The notes under the pieces: generated by a model
Databases searched by the model: none
What the model was told of the DNA's origin: nothing
Seen by the model: only the letters and a program-made list of their open reading frames with translations
Position numbers and translations under genes: made by a program
DNA from: Neospora caninum Liverpool
Lineage: Eukaryota; Apicomplexa; Conoidasida; Eucoccidiorida; Sarcocystidae
NCBI RefSeq assembly: GCF_000208865.1
Contig: NC_018398.1
Location: 3,664,769-3,728,768 of the forward strand
DNA: 64,000 nucleotides
Direction of reading: 5' to 3'
Shown here: positions 11,382 through 25,192 of the stretch, in pieces
How positions within the stretch are numbered: the first letter of the stretch is position 1
Layout: each line of letters starts with the position of its first letter

Positions 11382-13662
11382 TCCCCGGGGCTGACAGGAT
11401 GTCTACGGTCGATACCACTGAAACAGAGGAAACACAGCGAGACGGAAAGAGGACAGATGCGGAAAGGAACGACTCACGAGAGAAGGACGCGTGGGAAGGG
11501 GGAATGATTCGAGAGGTACAGGGGGGCCTTGAGAGTCTCGCAGGGCTACATATTTGTAGGTGTATCGAAGTATCATCTGTTACCTGGATGAAAAACATGC
11601 CGTGCTCGTATGCGAGGGAAGGCGCCATGGACTCGGCAGTGCGGTTTTCTCCCCTGCATGGAACTCTGAAGTGCCTCGAGGGAGAACCTGCTGCTAAAAT
11701 TGGTTCCACTGTTTCTGCCCAGAAAGTCTGTTTGTCTGGTGGCTCCTCCACTACGTACCGGTGGAATTCTCCTTTACCAGTACCAGTTTCCAAGAGCAGC
11801 TCATTATTTCAAGAATGCCCGAGTTGCGGCACGACTGGTGAGGGGAAAGCACGGTGCGGAATCACACGCCAAGCCTTCGCTCACGTGTAAGGCGTGGACC
11901 TTACACAGAGCTGGTGCACGCAGACGAGCCTCTTAGTGCAAGAATTTCATCTGACCTGTAGGCCCAACGCTGCTTCCTTTCCTTTCTTCACATCTTATAT
12001 GCGTACATGTTCGACGGAGCTCGTGTATAAAACTGGATACCGACACATGCACACTTACCTGTGTACCGGCCAATATGTACCTAAATATATAGATATTTAT
12101 AGGGAATAAACGCATGTGCACCCGACATGCACTGGGACAAGGGAGGGTGACACATCGGGAGGAAGAGCAACGACGAGGGGAGGTGTTTGGAAACACATCG
12201 CGAGAGCCGTTAGTGTCTGTGCGAGCGGCGTCACCAGTTCCACAGTCTTGGGCCGTTGGCGGTTCTTCGTGGCGGCAGACACAGCCCTCAAGAGTAAGTT
12301 AGCCGAAGACTGCGACCACCTTTGTATTGCGCGAGAAGGCCTGTACACAGAGGCGGGGTTCGTTCTACCGACTATCGTGCTTCTCCTTCTCTGTGCGTGA
12401 GCTCCTTGTCCTCTGCACTGCTGCGTAGAGTCTTACGTTCTCTGCCTTCCTCTCTACCAGTTACCAGCTTCGACATTCGGAGGGCCTCAATTTCTCTGTC
12501 TTTTTCCTGAGAGCAGGATGCTTTCTCTTCTATTTTTGTGAGTTTGGGTCGATTGTCCCGTCTCGTCTTTCTCTTCCTCTCGTTCCTTCTTGGTTTTTCC
12601 TTTTCTCGCGCTCTCTGTCCCCTTTTCTCTGAACATTTTCCTCGTCCTCATTTCCTGTTCTCTAGGACGCCGAGTTTTGATCCTTCCTTGCTTTGCTGCG
12701 TTGATATCTTTTCTGGCCGATATTCGCCTGCACTTTTCGTCACTAAACAAGCCTCTGGGTTTTCGTTTCCACTTTTCTCGTGTGGGGGCGGTCCTTCACC
12801 GTTCTCTCGTGGGATTATTTCTCTCTGGCAGTCGAAAAACCACGTCTGCGCGACTTTGCGCCTGCGCGACGCTCCTCTGTCTCTCGCCTTTTCTTCCTCT
12901 CCTCTTTTTTTCACCGTCCCATTGTCCCTTTTGACCACGCATGCCCCTTGTTTTTTCGCTTTCTCCCTTTTTTCTCCTCTTCTTACCATCATCCTCCCAC
13001 TCTGCACACCGGTGCCAAATGCTCTTTTCTTGATGAATGAGCTGTCTAGTGGAAAAACCGTCCACAATCTACATATTTCGTCCTACACAGATTTGTCTCT
13101 GGCGTAACAGTCGCCTGGTGCTTGGCATGATCGTCTCGGCGTTTTTCTTCTTCGCGAGTACAAACTGTCGTATTCTTTCTTCGTTCACTACTAAAATCCG
13201 CTCTTCCTCGCAGCGAGAAAGAGCGTGCAAAACATGCAGATTTGTGAATGTATGGTATTCTCTACTTCTCTCTATCGTTTTTTCGTCTCGGTTTTTTCCC
13301 TTTTTCCATGACTGGCTCAACGACACCCCTTTTCCCTTTTCGATCTTCGTTTCTTCCTGAGCCAAACCAAGTGCCGTCTGCCTCTCTCTAAAATCGTAAG
13401 ATCTTCCCATTGTCACGTTGTCTGGCAGGAAAACTCGGGCGGTCAGTCTACTCTGGAGGCTACGTTTTTCTTCTTTTTCCGGGCAGTCTTTCCCGTTGTT
13501 TCTTGGTGAAGGAACTGGTTGCACTCCACGACAGATACAGCAGACCGCGGTGACCACGTTTTTGTCACTGCAGAGGAGCCAAACAACGGCAGGGTAGCCA
13601 CCAGAAACGTTTTCCTTTAGACTTATTTTTTATCTGACATCTGGCATCCCGCATATTTCCAG
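11382..13662 (+). other. Spacer with candidate exons and a long pyrimidine-rich tract
   Basis: Two short candidate exons lie here. 11787-11837 sits between tandem CAG acceptors and a GTGAGG donor. An exon of uncertain start ends at 12293 before GTAAGT, reads GGVWKHIARAVSV and GRWRFFVAADTALK, and would join in phase to 13663. From about 12380 to 13350 the + strand is overwhelmingly T and C, as expected of a transcribed 5' UTR or intron on the + strand. It therefore fits the 5' portion of the giant gene downstream. Confidence 0.4.
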
Positions 13663-16600
13663 GTTTTCCGGAACCTCAGGCGGGGTCCGAAGCAGATTTC
13701 CTCGTTTCCCCTCCTCCGTTGACATTCAGATTTCCGGACTTCGTTGTTCCCCGGTCACCAAACTTTGTCAGTTATCTGCCGGGTTCATTGTTTGCGGCGG
13801 GGACGGGACACATCAGCGAGAGGATTTCCAGTTGCCGCTTGCCCCCTGGTCCCATTAACGTGTCCAGCAGTTGTCTAGTATGTCGTTTTGACGCGACCAT
13901 CTGAGCACAAATTGACGACCCCCTACGTGAAACAGAGACAGTTTTAAAGGCGACCTGAGGAAGGCGATTTCGGTCCGTTTCCGCTCGCAGGGGGCCGGAA
14001 ATCCCCTCTTTTCCCAGAAAAGAGGCGTCCTCGAAGTCATGGAGAACTCATGTGTCTGTGCACCCGGACTCCCTGCTCATTTCCCGAGAGGGCGTGCTGG
14101 TGCAGATTGTCCGTGAAGCGGCAGTTGAACAGCCACGCTTTTTTCGCCAATCGCTAGAAGAAACAGGTGAGCGTCAAATACTCTTTCCCGCTTCGCCCTC
14201 TGGGGAGTTCCCGTGTTTTTGTGTGGTACGTAAGCAAAGGAAGAAAACTGGCGCGAGCGTCCCCCTTCAGAGGGAGACTGGGAATCTTGGCCACAATGAA
14301 GTGCCGAGGAGCTTCGGCGGACCGCACCTCGCCGTACTTCCCTACCTTTCTTGGGCTTCCAGCTGATACCAATGGTGGACCTACACCAGTAGCCCTCTCT
14401 GTCTCTTCTGCCCCCCGAAGAAGTGAGGGCGAAGACGACGAAGCTGCCTCTGGATCCTCTTCGTGCGTCGATTCTTCAGTCTCCACGACCTCTGGAAGAG
14501 GGGACACGCGGGTGCCCACAGGTGAAGATGAGGTTCCAAATGCCGAGCCCCAGCAGGCCCCTCAGTCCCTGGAGCCGACGGTGGCTGCGTCCCTAGCGCC
14601 TGCACTGTCTCCAACAGGGGACGGGGAGGCGGCGCTCTCATATCCTTCGCCTCTCGAGATTCCCAGCATAGGATGCAGCGACGACAGCCGGCGCGTGTGC
14701 CTCGATAACGAGGACGGGTTGGCGGAGGAATCAGCAGGACCAGTGGAAGAGGGGGGTGACGCCGAGCGCGATAAGCTGTCCTGCCGAGAGGAAGAAGAAC
14801 TGAGCCCGTCAAGAGCCTTCCCTCACCTGTCCCCGCGCGTGGGCGATGAAGCCAGAGCAGACGAAACCGGAGGGGACTCTCTGTACATTGCTGTGTCCTC
14901 CATTACAAGCATCGGCCCAGACCGAGACAGCAGCTCTGATCTTCCGTCTCTCCCGGAAGATGAATCGCGGACGGCTGCTTCGGCCCCTGGCGGCTCGGGC
15001 TCTCTTGCGTGCTCTTCTTCCTTGGAGACGCGACGAAAGGAACAGGCTACCCGGGAGATGTCGCGCCTCCCGGTTAACGCCGACGCTGGTGTCTCCAGCG
15101 CCGTTCCGAAGATGTCCCTGGAGCCCCACGCGCTTGCAGCTGTTGAACCTGATGCCGGCGTTGGGTTTGGAGCTCAAGAGAAACTCGGTGGGGCGAAGGC
15201 GGGAGGGTTCGCTACGTCTGCATCGGCGCCACAGGCGGAAAGCAGTGGGAGTGAGAGCAGTGGTAAGGACGAAGGGTGCCTGCTTGTCTCCGGCCACAGC
15301 AAACGCAGAGGCGGTCTCGTTTCTCAGAATCGGCGGTCGTCGCGTGTCGCCCTTTCTGCTGTAGATGATACAACGCCTCCCCAGTCGCTGGCGTGGTGGA
15401 CAGTGTGTTGGCCTCCGTCCGAAGAGACAGGCAACGCGTTCTTGGGCGTCGCCTCTAATGTGGCATCTGGGGGTGTCTCCAACGGCGCGAGCTGCACGCA
15501 CTTGCCGCGCCTTCTCGAAGGCCTTCGTGGACCACCTTTTGGGGCTGGAGAGACAGGAGACGCCCGAGAGGAGTTGAGAAGCTTAGCCCCGGCTCTCGCG
15601 CCGGATGCCGAGGTGAACGACGGCCAGAGAGCGCCAGGCGGCGAACGAGGTGGAGGCGCGAATGTGACGGGGGACAGAGCCGAAGAGAGCGACATGCTTT
15701 TCCCATGTGGCAATGGGGTTCCCGGCTCTGACGACGCACTCGGACCTGTCCCTTTCTCGTTCTGTCCGTCGTCTCGCACAGACGAGAAACCCGAATCGCA
15801 GAGGGACACGTCACCGCCGGCAAGGCGGTCGCTGTCGCCCCCCTCCCGCTGGCTCCAGCATCTCGAGGACCAACTCAGCGTGGAAATTCCGCCGCCAGAG
15901 TGGGTGCGGGATCCTCGCTCTCGGCGGCCGCGACTGGTGTCGGACGCCTTGTGGGCGCGGCCACCCCACGACAGAGATAGACCTCCCACCTCTTCCCCCT
16001 GCCCTGGAGGCCCTCGCGACGAGCCTGGAGGGGACGATTCCGTCGCGCCTTCGTTTGGAGCCACGGAAGGGGCAGAGACAGCCCCAGTCCCTGCGAGGCG
16101 GCGACGGGGGCGCTCTGCGCCCAAGGCCAGGCGCTTCCCAGGGTCGGATGCCTTGGCTGCCTTCGACAGCGGAGGCGAGGCAGTCGGGCGACCCTTTGAG
16201 CCTTGCCGCTTTCCTTCCCGTTCACCTTTCTCGTCGTACCCGGACGTCTCCCGTCTCCCTCTCTGCGGCCGCGCCGACGACGAAAGACGCGCTGACGGGT
16301 CAATGTCCCCACCCTTCAGCCGGGAGGGCGACGCCTGCAGGTTTCAGAGAAACTCGGCCTGGGGCGCGGGAGGGGAAGTCGATCGGGGCCCGCCGCCGCC
16401 CTGGCGTGACGCGGCGGCCGGGGTGGGCTCCACCGAGACCAGGAGCCGTGGAGGGGCCGCGCGCGGGGCGTTCCCGCGGTCGCGGCGAGATGTCCCCGCC
16501 CAGCCGCCCTTTCCCGCCGACAGCCCGCCCCTAACCGTTCGCGATTTGGTTGCCCCCCGCATCGGGACTTGCGACTGCGGCCCCGCGAGCGCCTGTCGGA

Positions 16601-19600
16601 TGTGCCAGCGAACGAAACGCGGGCTTCCGTCATCGTCCTCGGCGGCTCGGCGCGAGTCTGCTGCTGCGTTTGCGGCTGCAGCCGATGAACTCCTCATCGT
16701 CGAGGGCCTGCCACCAGGCAGCTACACTCCGACGGCCTTGGGGACTCTGGGGACGAGGGACGTGTCTCTGGGCTTTGTCGAGCGTTTCCTAGGGAGCCTG
16801 CTGGGGGGCGACGCGCGCCTGGGCGACCTCACAGGGCCGGGCTTTCATATCGCCTGGATGGCCTACCACTTTCTCCGGAGACTCTCGGCGGGTAATCGCC
16901 ACCTTACCTGGGGAGGTTCCGCGCTCCCCAAGGGCACTGGGGCTGCCTTCGCCCTCGGGCCACACGACCCCCACGGGCCTTCCGGCAAGGGGGGCAAGGG
17001 AGGCCCCGGCGGCTCAGGCCGGGCAGGGACCCACCTGCCGTCTTGGACGGAGCGAGGGCGACGACCGGCGCCTGCCTGTGGGGCGAAAGGCGAGGGAGCT
17101 AAGAGCTTGGGGCTGCTGCCAGAGAGAGACGCGGGCGCGAGGACGCAGCCAAAGGGGTTTCAGCTCAAACAGCGAGACGGGCCAGTTCGCCCCGTGAAGC
17201 CACACGGCGGATACCGAGAGAAAGACACGGCTGGCCTGGCTTCGAGCGGGAAGCGAGGGGAGGTGGGGTCTTGTGGATCAAAGCGAGAGCCAGCTGAGAG
17301 AAGCGGCGAGGGAGACACCGCGGGACTGGAGGGCGGCGGAAAGAAGAGTGCATTGCTCCTCAGTGCTTCCGCGTGTCTCGTCAGTCCGACCTTTGTCGGC
17401 ACCACGGCCGCAGAGAAAATCGGCCCACTGAACGAAGCGACGCCAAGCGAAGACAGCAATGCAAAGGAGAAAGCTGGAAAGGGACGCGCCATGAGCCCGG
17501 CTGACCGGGGAGCAAACGATCGGACAAAAGGAGACCTGGGAACCCGGGCTCCGCCGTGGCAAACAAACTTTGGCTTCGTCGACAGCGAGTGGCCTCGATT
17601 CGTTTGTGGAACGATCGACCGACGGTACGTCCAGAGGCAGAAAGATGTCTTCGAAAAAACAGACAAGTGAGCGTAGCGTTCAGCAGCATGCGTGTAGTGT
17701 GTGGATATTTGCTTGTATTCACAAAGCGAGACACGAGCCATTTCTTCCTACGTCTGTGTCTGTCTACGCTTCTCTGACCCATATCCGCTTAAACATGTTG
17801 TCTCCACGGCACTCAAAAGTATACGAATGAGTTCGGACACTCCTTCTGTATCGTAGCCTAGTTTTAGGATCGATTTGTGGTAAGTTGAGAAGCATTAGTT
17901 CCAGACGCGAAACCTGATAGATGGGGCGAAGCATCTACAAGCGGTGTGCCTGGAGAGCTGAGGTTGGCAGGTAGCCTGCGGCATCTCGGAGCCGCCATCT
18001 CCTGCCGACACCCGGCGTGTGTTTTCCTTTGATGCGGTACACCTCTCCCCGCAGGTGGGCGCTGCAACAGTGCGACTTGAGCGTTAGCGTGAATCTGGAG
18101 CCTTCGCCGCGCCCGCCACCCCCGCCAGCTGTGTCCAGCGCGCGGGGGTCACGTGGGAGTTCGAGTGGAAAACCCCGAAGCAGTCCCTCGGCAGGCGGGG
18201 GCAGAGACTCTGGCCGTTCCGGCTCGTCTCCCGCTTCATCTACGCCTCCTCTCCCGGACTCGGCGCCTGAGGCCGGAGGAGGCACCCGGGAGAAAACCGA
18301 GGACGGCGAGCGGACCGCGAAGGGTGGGACTGCCTCCCCAGCGCACATGTCTTCTCGGGCTTCTAGCCCCAATCCTCTGGCGGGCGTGGAAGCCAGCAAA
18401 CCGTCTCCCGCTGCCTCGAGTGTCTCGAGGCGAGGCTCGACTACTTCGTCTTCGTCGCTGGGTCAGCCGGCGCCGCCGTCTTCGGCGTCGCCCTCGCCTC
18501 GCGGAGGCGGCTCGCGCCCCTCGTCGCCTCGCGGGTCTTCTGCGCCGGCGGACTCGGTGGCCGCCCGAGGCGACAGCGGAGAGAAACAAAAGGGCGCCGG
18601 AACGCGCGACGAGAAGAAGAAGAGGAGAGGCTCTCTGCCAGGGAAGGACAGCGCAGGTCGAAGCTCGGGGAGCACCGCGACGCTCGGCTATGAAGTCGCC
18701 GTCCAGTTCGAGGAGTTTCCGCTCTCGGCTGCGGAGTGGATGTGGCCGGAGCCTCTCCAGCTTCCGGCAGCCCTTGCGCCTGGTAAACGCAGGAACGCGA
18801 GAAAGGGACATGAAAGAGACATTCGTGGGGCAGAAGAGAAAAAATTGGGCAGAGGGACGGACCCCACAGGGGAAGCACTAGGGATCGACAGGCGGAGACC
18901 GAACGAAAAAGAGTGAAGGCAGAGACAAGACATGGGAAGAGAGAGCGACCGTTTCTGTCGTGTGCATGTTCAGCAGAGAGCTGACCGCAAGAGGCCTAGC
19001 GGGAGGTCTGGCGGACCCTCTCCTCGTCCTTCACTTGCCTGTCTTTTCAGGGAATTCAACTTTCTCTGTTAAAAGCCCTCTTTCTTCTGTAGAACCGGTA
19101 TCGCTGACTCGTCCTTCTGTGTATGCCGATTTCCGTTTTCGATTCGTTCGTTCCACGCCCCCCCCCTGGTTACACGCTGGGGAAATTCAGCGCCTCCTCT
19201 TTGTTTTCTTCCGGTGTCCCTGTTTTGTTTTTTGCTTCCTGCGCTCCCCTGTCGTCTTCCGGGTCGGCTCTTCCCCGCTCTCTGTGTCGCAGGCGCCTCG
19301 ACTCGCGCTGCTCACCGTTTAGCGTTTCCGCCTTTTTCGTTTTTCCTGTCTCCTTGCAGGTCTGGCGGTTCAAGTCGCCGTTGAAGTCCGCGGGCGCTTT
19401 GCCCTCTGGTGGGTTGACGCGGTTGTCGAAAGTGTTTCTGCCGATGGACTGCGCTGTCGCCTGACAACTGACGAAGGGTGTCTCCGCTCGCCTTCGTCGG
19501 AGAGGACACGCGACCGTGCCACGGCCTCGACTCGCGCAGGAGACAGCTGCTCGGCGCTTGCGGGCGAGGGCCCTGAGCGCCCAAGTGATTCTCCCCTTCT

Positions 19601-22600
19601 CGGGAATTCGAAGAAGCGCGCGAGACCAGAGGCTGGCGAACAGAGGCAACTGTCCTCTAGCCTCTCACCGCTTTCTCTCGTGAAACGGGAGAAGAAACAG
19701 GACGAGAGCGAAGGACACGGAGGAGAAAGCCCCAAAGTGAGAACAGACGAGACAGGGGGAAAAGGACACGGGGCAGACCAGGAGGACCATGAAGGGACGC
19801 GAGTGCCGAGTAGCGAAGAAAACGGCAACCCGAGAGGACACTGTGGACAGGGCTCTGCGGAAGGAGGGCTGGCATCGTGTCACGACAGTGAAACAAATCT
19901 GTCGACGTTGACGGCGGATGCTGTGGACACGGAGAAAGGAATCGAAACAGACGCACCTCAGGCAGATCTCAAGGGTGACGGCTTGGCGTCTCCAGAGGCA
20001 GTCCGCGTGGACCAGGCTGCGAATGCGCGACTTCTGGAGGGCGCTCGAGGTTCCTCTGTTTCGTCGAGTTCGCCCTTCTCAGCTGACAGTTGCCACTCTC
20101 TGAAGGTCGACTCGCAAAACGGAGCGCCGAACGCGGGAGAGGCAGAGAGGGATGGAAGAACGAGGGAAGAAGAGACAGGGGAAGAGGAAGACGAAGCCTG
20201 TGGACGGCGTGTCAAGCGCGCAAAGAGAGAAGTGTCGCCCAGCATCGAGGCTGACGGCCCACGTGTGTCGCTCACCGGAGTCGATCCGGGACGAGAAAGA
20301 GAGATGAGAGGAACTGAGACCGGCAAGGAAGGAGAAGATGAGGGGAAAGCGGACGACGCCATGTCTGGAGACGACGGAGCTAGAAACGCCCCTGACACAC
20401 GTCGAGCGAAACAAAAAAGCTCCAGCCGAACGCCACTGGCACGCGGAAGAACGGGAAAGAGTGCTGGAGGCAAATGCGCGTTTCTCGAGCGGCTGAAGGT
20501 GAGACCGAAATCTGGAAAGAACCCGAAAATGGAAATGGACTTTCCTCAGCGCGGGTCCCGCGCCAACAGAGGGCGCACCTCTCCTCTCTGTTTCGTTTTG
20601 TATATTGCGGCGACGTGCTTTCGACTCTACACATTCTGAACGTTTACACACGGCGGGGGGATTCCAATTCGAAACGAAATTCGCGTTTGTTCCGTTCGAT
20701 GCCGCGCGTGTGCAGATGTGGACTGCGAGTGTGCAATCCGAGCCACGTTTCTCCCTCACGCTCTCGCTCGGTGCTTGTCTCGGCGCTCTCTGCTTCATAT
20801 CTTCCCTCTCGCTTCTCACTGGGGTTTCCTGGGGTATTGTCCCTCTCGCCGCTGGTCTCCGCTGGGTGTTGCGTTGGTTGGTGATTCCCGCCACTCCTCT
20901 CTTGCGCCGATTTCATTGCCCTGAGCCGCGCGTTCTCTCTGTCCAGCCCACCTTCGCGCGTCCGATCCTTCGCCTGTGGCGTTCTCGCACGTGTGTGTCT
21001 GTGTGTCGAGCCCCTTTGTGTCTTCCTCCGCGTGTCTCACCGCGGGTTGTATGCTGTTTCCTGTCTTCTGTAGGTCCCGCACACGTGCCACATTCGCAAC
21101 TTTTCAGCCCCGCAAGTGCCTGCGGCAGCGCCCCTGCCGCGGAGCTGGCGTCTTCGGCCGCGCCCGTTGGATCCCGAGAAGGACTTACACCCGGGGGCGG
21201 TTCTGTGTCTCTCTGCATCGGCTGCGTCGCTGTCTCTGGGCCTGTCGTCGCATCAGCACTCGCAGCAGCCTTCGCCGCCTTTCTTCATGAGGGACGCGGT
21301 TGTCCATCGCGTCTTTTTCGGCTCAGATCGCCCCTCGTTTTCCCGAAACAGCGCGAGTCGCGCCTCCGACGAAGACTGCGGAGATGCCAGGAAGCCGTGC
21401 GTCGGAGGGAGCGGCGCAGCGAAAGAGCAGCAGGAACAACCCATCGGCGTAGGCCCCGTGAAGGCCGAGTGTCTGTCCGAGGAGAGAGACGGGCGGGCCG
21501 AGGTCGAAAACCCAACGCGTTCATCTCGAGAAGGAAACGAGGCCAGAACGGGAAGCGAGGGAGGCAGCGACGAGGCCGGAGACCATTCGACACCGTTGCG
21601 GGCGAAGAAACATTCGGAAGGAAAGGTCGAAGCCGATCCCTGCCAAGGGCGACGTCAGCGCGAGGAACGGGGAGACCTACGGGATAGCGGAAACGCCCTG
21701 CTTCGTGGGCCCGAGGGAAAAGGAGTCCAGAACGACGAAGGTGTTGAGGCCGCCTCGGGGATGGAAGGTCCGGAAACGCATGTGAATGTCGCCAAATCGA
21801 ATGGATCTATTGAGAACCTATCGGTGCCAGCGATGCATGTCGAGTCAGAGACTGGGTCTGGGATCGAGCGGAAGTCCTCGACACCGGACCTCGTCAATCT
21901 CGCGAGCTCACGGTTGGGTGTTTCCCCTCCGCCCCGCTCCCAAGAGTTTCCTCGCCCCGTCGAGGAAGGCAGAAGCGAGGCAGAGAACGCCTGGCTGCCT
22001 TTGACGGCGTCTCGCGCCGCGGACGCTTCCCACCTCCAGACTGGGCCTCCCGCCACTCGGAAAGCGACGCGGTCCCTGTGCGTGCCGGAGCGTCGCCTCG
22101 GGCCAGGCGACGGCCAGGCGGGGTCACCTCATGTGTCTCGTGTCCCCCTCGGCGAAGGCAGGAGAGAGAAAGAGTCCAGTCAGTCACGGCGGGGCACAGG
22201 AGGGGCTGGGCCGGAAGGGGCGGCCGTCGGGAGGAGGGACAGGAAACCCGACGAAGAGAGCGAGAAGGCTAGCGAGAGCCGTTCGGAGCTCAGTGCGATG
22301 TCCCAAGTCGCGTGCTATGATGGAGTTCGACCTGCCGAACGGGTGACGTACGTCCATCTCTACTTCCCGTACGGGAACCAGCAACGAATCGTGAGCGTCG
22401 AGCAGCTGCTGAAATTTTCGTGCTACCGAATGCCGTACGATCTGCACGCTCACTTCCCGCCCGAGAGCACTCAGACGGTCCTTCGACAGGCACATGACTT
22501 CCTCTGGGCGATTCCACGGGCGCTGCCTCTCGTGCCGGCGCTGACGCGAGCAAAACGCGAGGCGGGGGCTCCCGGCAGTTCCAAGGCAAGTGCGTGGGCT

Positions 22601-25192
22601 CGTGGAGACAAAGTGGCAGCCTCTCGAGCATTGCCGGGCGGGCTTGGTGAACCTGGGGCTTCTCCTCGCGCTGCGCCTCGTAGCGGCCAGGACATGGCAG
22701 ACAAAGATGTTTGGGACGAGGCGACGAAGGCGCCCACGCGGGAGTGGAAGGAATCGCCCCCGTTCTGCGTGGTGTACGCTGCGTTGGAGGACAGCCCCTT
22801 TCGCGTTCCCCAGCATCTCCAACTGGTGCAGCTGCTTCAGCCAGAACTCGATTTCGACGCTCTCCTACGGGACGTGTGGAGCCTGCGGTTTCCTCAGTGG
22901 AAACCCCCGGCGAGAGTTCCCAGCACGCTGGAACGACCTCTCGGTTTCGCCCACCCTTCCTCGTCTCCTTTCCCCTGCCTGCTTCATCACCCCTCGGAGG
23001 GGCCTCCGCCGCTGTGGGCTCTCACGGTGTCCCTTCCGGCTTGGCGTCGCCTAGGCAGATGGAATCCGTACCCGATGGATTTGAGTGCGGCTTCGAGTCC
23101 TCAAGTCTCTCCGGCGCATGGGCCGCAAGAAGCCGATGGGAAACCGACCCACACCCAGAACTCTCAGGCGGCAGGTTCCGAAGCCTGCAGTGACGCCAGA
23201 CAGCCCCCGAAAGAACAGGCTGCCGCCGAAGAACAGCCTCGCGGCGTTTCGTCTTCGGCCGTCACCAAAGGGGAAATCGACCTTCTGAGAAGCGGAAGCT
23301 CGGCGGCCGGGTCGACACCTGCGGGCAGACTTCTTGGAACTCAGTCGCGATCTCGCCCGGGAAGCCAGGGCCAGGAACTGGGACTTGAAGAGGCTGAATC
23401 AGGCCACAGCCGCAGTCAGGCGCCGCGTGCTTCGGCGGCGTCTCTCCCATCCCCACCAGCGTCTTCCTCTCTTTTGTCGCGAGACGAGGGGGGGCCAGCG
23501 TGTGGAGACGCAGCACAGCTCGAATCGGAGTTGGACAACCTTTTCGCCTCCGGGATGCTGCCGTGGGCAAACGTCGAGACCCTGGAAGGAGCGCACGTCG
23601 ACGCCTCTGGCCGCTGGACAGCCTCCGCGCTCTATCTGTATGAGAAGCTTCTTTTCGCGAGATGGGCACAACGCGAGCGGATGGACGTCTTGGGCGACGA
23701 GGCGTGCATGCGCTTTACGGCGCCGTATCGGAATGCCACCGAGGACATTGCCGAGCCCACGCGTTCCATGTGGGGCGCGTTTGCTCTCCCGTGCGATTTC
23801 CATGAAAACGAGACGGGCCCTGAGTCGGCGAGCGAGCCGTCGGGGTTTTCGTCTCTCGACCAAAACCTGCATGCCGACCCACACCTGCGATTCCCGCTCT
23901 CGCCCGAAGCGTCTCCAAAGGGTGAGAAGCCTGCGCGCCAGGCGCTCCAGAGTCGCCCAACTTCCCAGACTGGACTCGGCTGCTCAGAGCGGCGAGCTGC
24001 ACGCCTAGCGAGACCGGCCACGAAACCGGAAGGCCCCGGCACGCGCGCTGTACCCGAGAACCCTCGAGCAGGCGGCCTTACACGGAAAACCTCCCCCGGA
24101 GCTGCTCCGACCTGGATTGGCGACGGTGGACTTGCGTTCTCGCGGAGACCGCGGCCCACAAGAGCCACTGCCGGCCTTTCTTTCCTGGATCGCGAGCGGG
24201 CAGAGAACATCGTGAATGGAGCGTACGGACAGTCCCAGCAGCCGCAGGGCGGGCTTGTTCGCATTGTCCGAGACCCCGAACCGCCACACCCCATCTTTTG
24301 GGACACGGAAACGGACGAACCGCCGAGCCGGCGGCCGTCGATGGACAGCGCGATGCCCGACTCAGACTCGGGTCCTTCCGGAAACGAGACTGGCGGCAGA
24401 CGGGCAGAAAGTGCTGCGTTTGAAAACGGCGAGAGTGGAAAACCGGAGGGCGGCGACCCGCAGCCGCGTGGCTCAAGACGCGCCGATGCGCGATCTGCCG
24501 CAGCTGTGGACAAACGGGAGACCCCGATGCCTGCGCTCGCTGGTCTCACGTCCGAGACAGTCCGCTGCAAGAGACCCCTGCCGGATCAAGGCGCCTCGGG
24601 GGCGGCGGGGACGGTACCGCCCCACGCTCCCGCCAACACAAAGGTTGCTCGGCATCAGCTCGCGTTCGATAGCTCGCCAAAGAGTGGTCATGCTTCGCCG
24701 ATGAGCGCTGCGACGTGTGACAGGGGCAGTAGAGAAGCTGGAAAGTCTCCCCACGACCTTCGCGAGGATTCCAAGGCCGCACCCGCCGGGCAGCAAACGC
24801 TTCCCCCGAGACCGAGCTCCCGCGCCGCTGAAAAGCCGGCGAAAACGGCAAGTGCGGCGACTGGCCAGGACGGCGAGAAGGGGGCGAGTGGCGACAAGGC
24901 AGCGTGGAACGACGGTGTAGCGAGTAAAACGCTGTCTACGCGCAGGCGGCCAGAGTGTGCCCGCAGGTCTGGCGACGCACATACTGCCACGTCACGGGCT
25001 TCTCCCCAGCAACCCTGCCGGCACACCGTAGCCACAAAGACAGCCGACCCGACCAGGAAAAGTGCGACAGAGGGGATAACGGTGTCCGCATGCACAAAGG
25101 GAAAATCAGCAGCAGACGCTCGCGGGACACGGAAGGGGAGTGAGGCCGGAATGGAGCGCAGCCAACGTAGCACTTCACAGATGCGCGGATAA
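13663..25192 (+). CDS. Giant, mostly disordered protein of unknown function
   Basis: The core model is exons from the ATG at 14296 to 17666, then 18055-18782, 19360-20498 and 21074-25192. All junctions agree in phase and give 3,118 residues. Upstream segments 13663-13877 (GTATGT donor) and 13991-14166 (GTGAGC donor, carrying SWRTHVSVHPDSLLISREG) look coding, but I could not connect them in phase, so the true start may lie further 5'. Most of the product is Ser/Gly/Pro/Glu-rich low complexity. Ordered-looking islands include a Cys cluster CDCGPASACRMC (from residue 759), GFHIAWMAYHFLRRLSAGN, TNFGFVDSEWPRFVCGTIDR, a possible Tudor-like stretch RGRFALWWVDAVVES across the exon 2-3 region, HLYFPYGNQQRIVSVEQLL and ALYLYEKLLFARWAQRERM. 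A stretch of basic residues (RRVKRAKRE) could serve nuclear import. I recognise no catalytic domain. Location and role are unknown; chromatin or RNA scaffolding is a guess only. Confidence 0.75.

Noticed and set aside
12097..12348. Minus-strand open frame opposite a candidate exon
   Set aside because: No splice sites on the minus strand; the + strand has a GTAAGT donor at 12294 and fits the downstream exon in phase.
15324..16124. 266-codon minus-strand frame
   Set aside because: It lies inside the long + strand exon of the giant gene, in GC-rich DNA where chance open frames are common; no splice or domain support.
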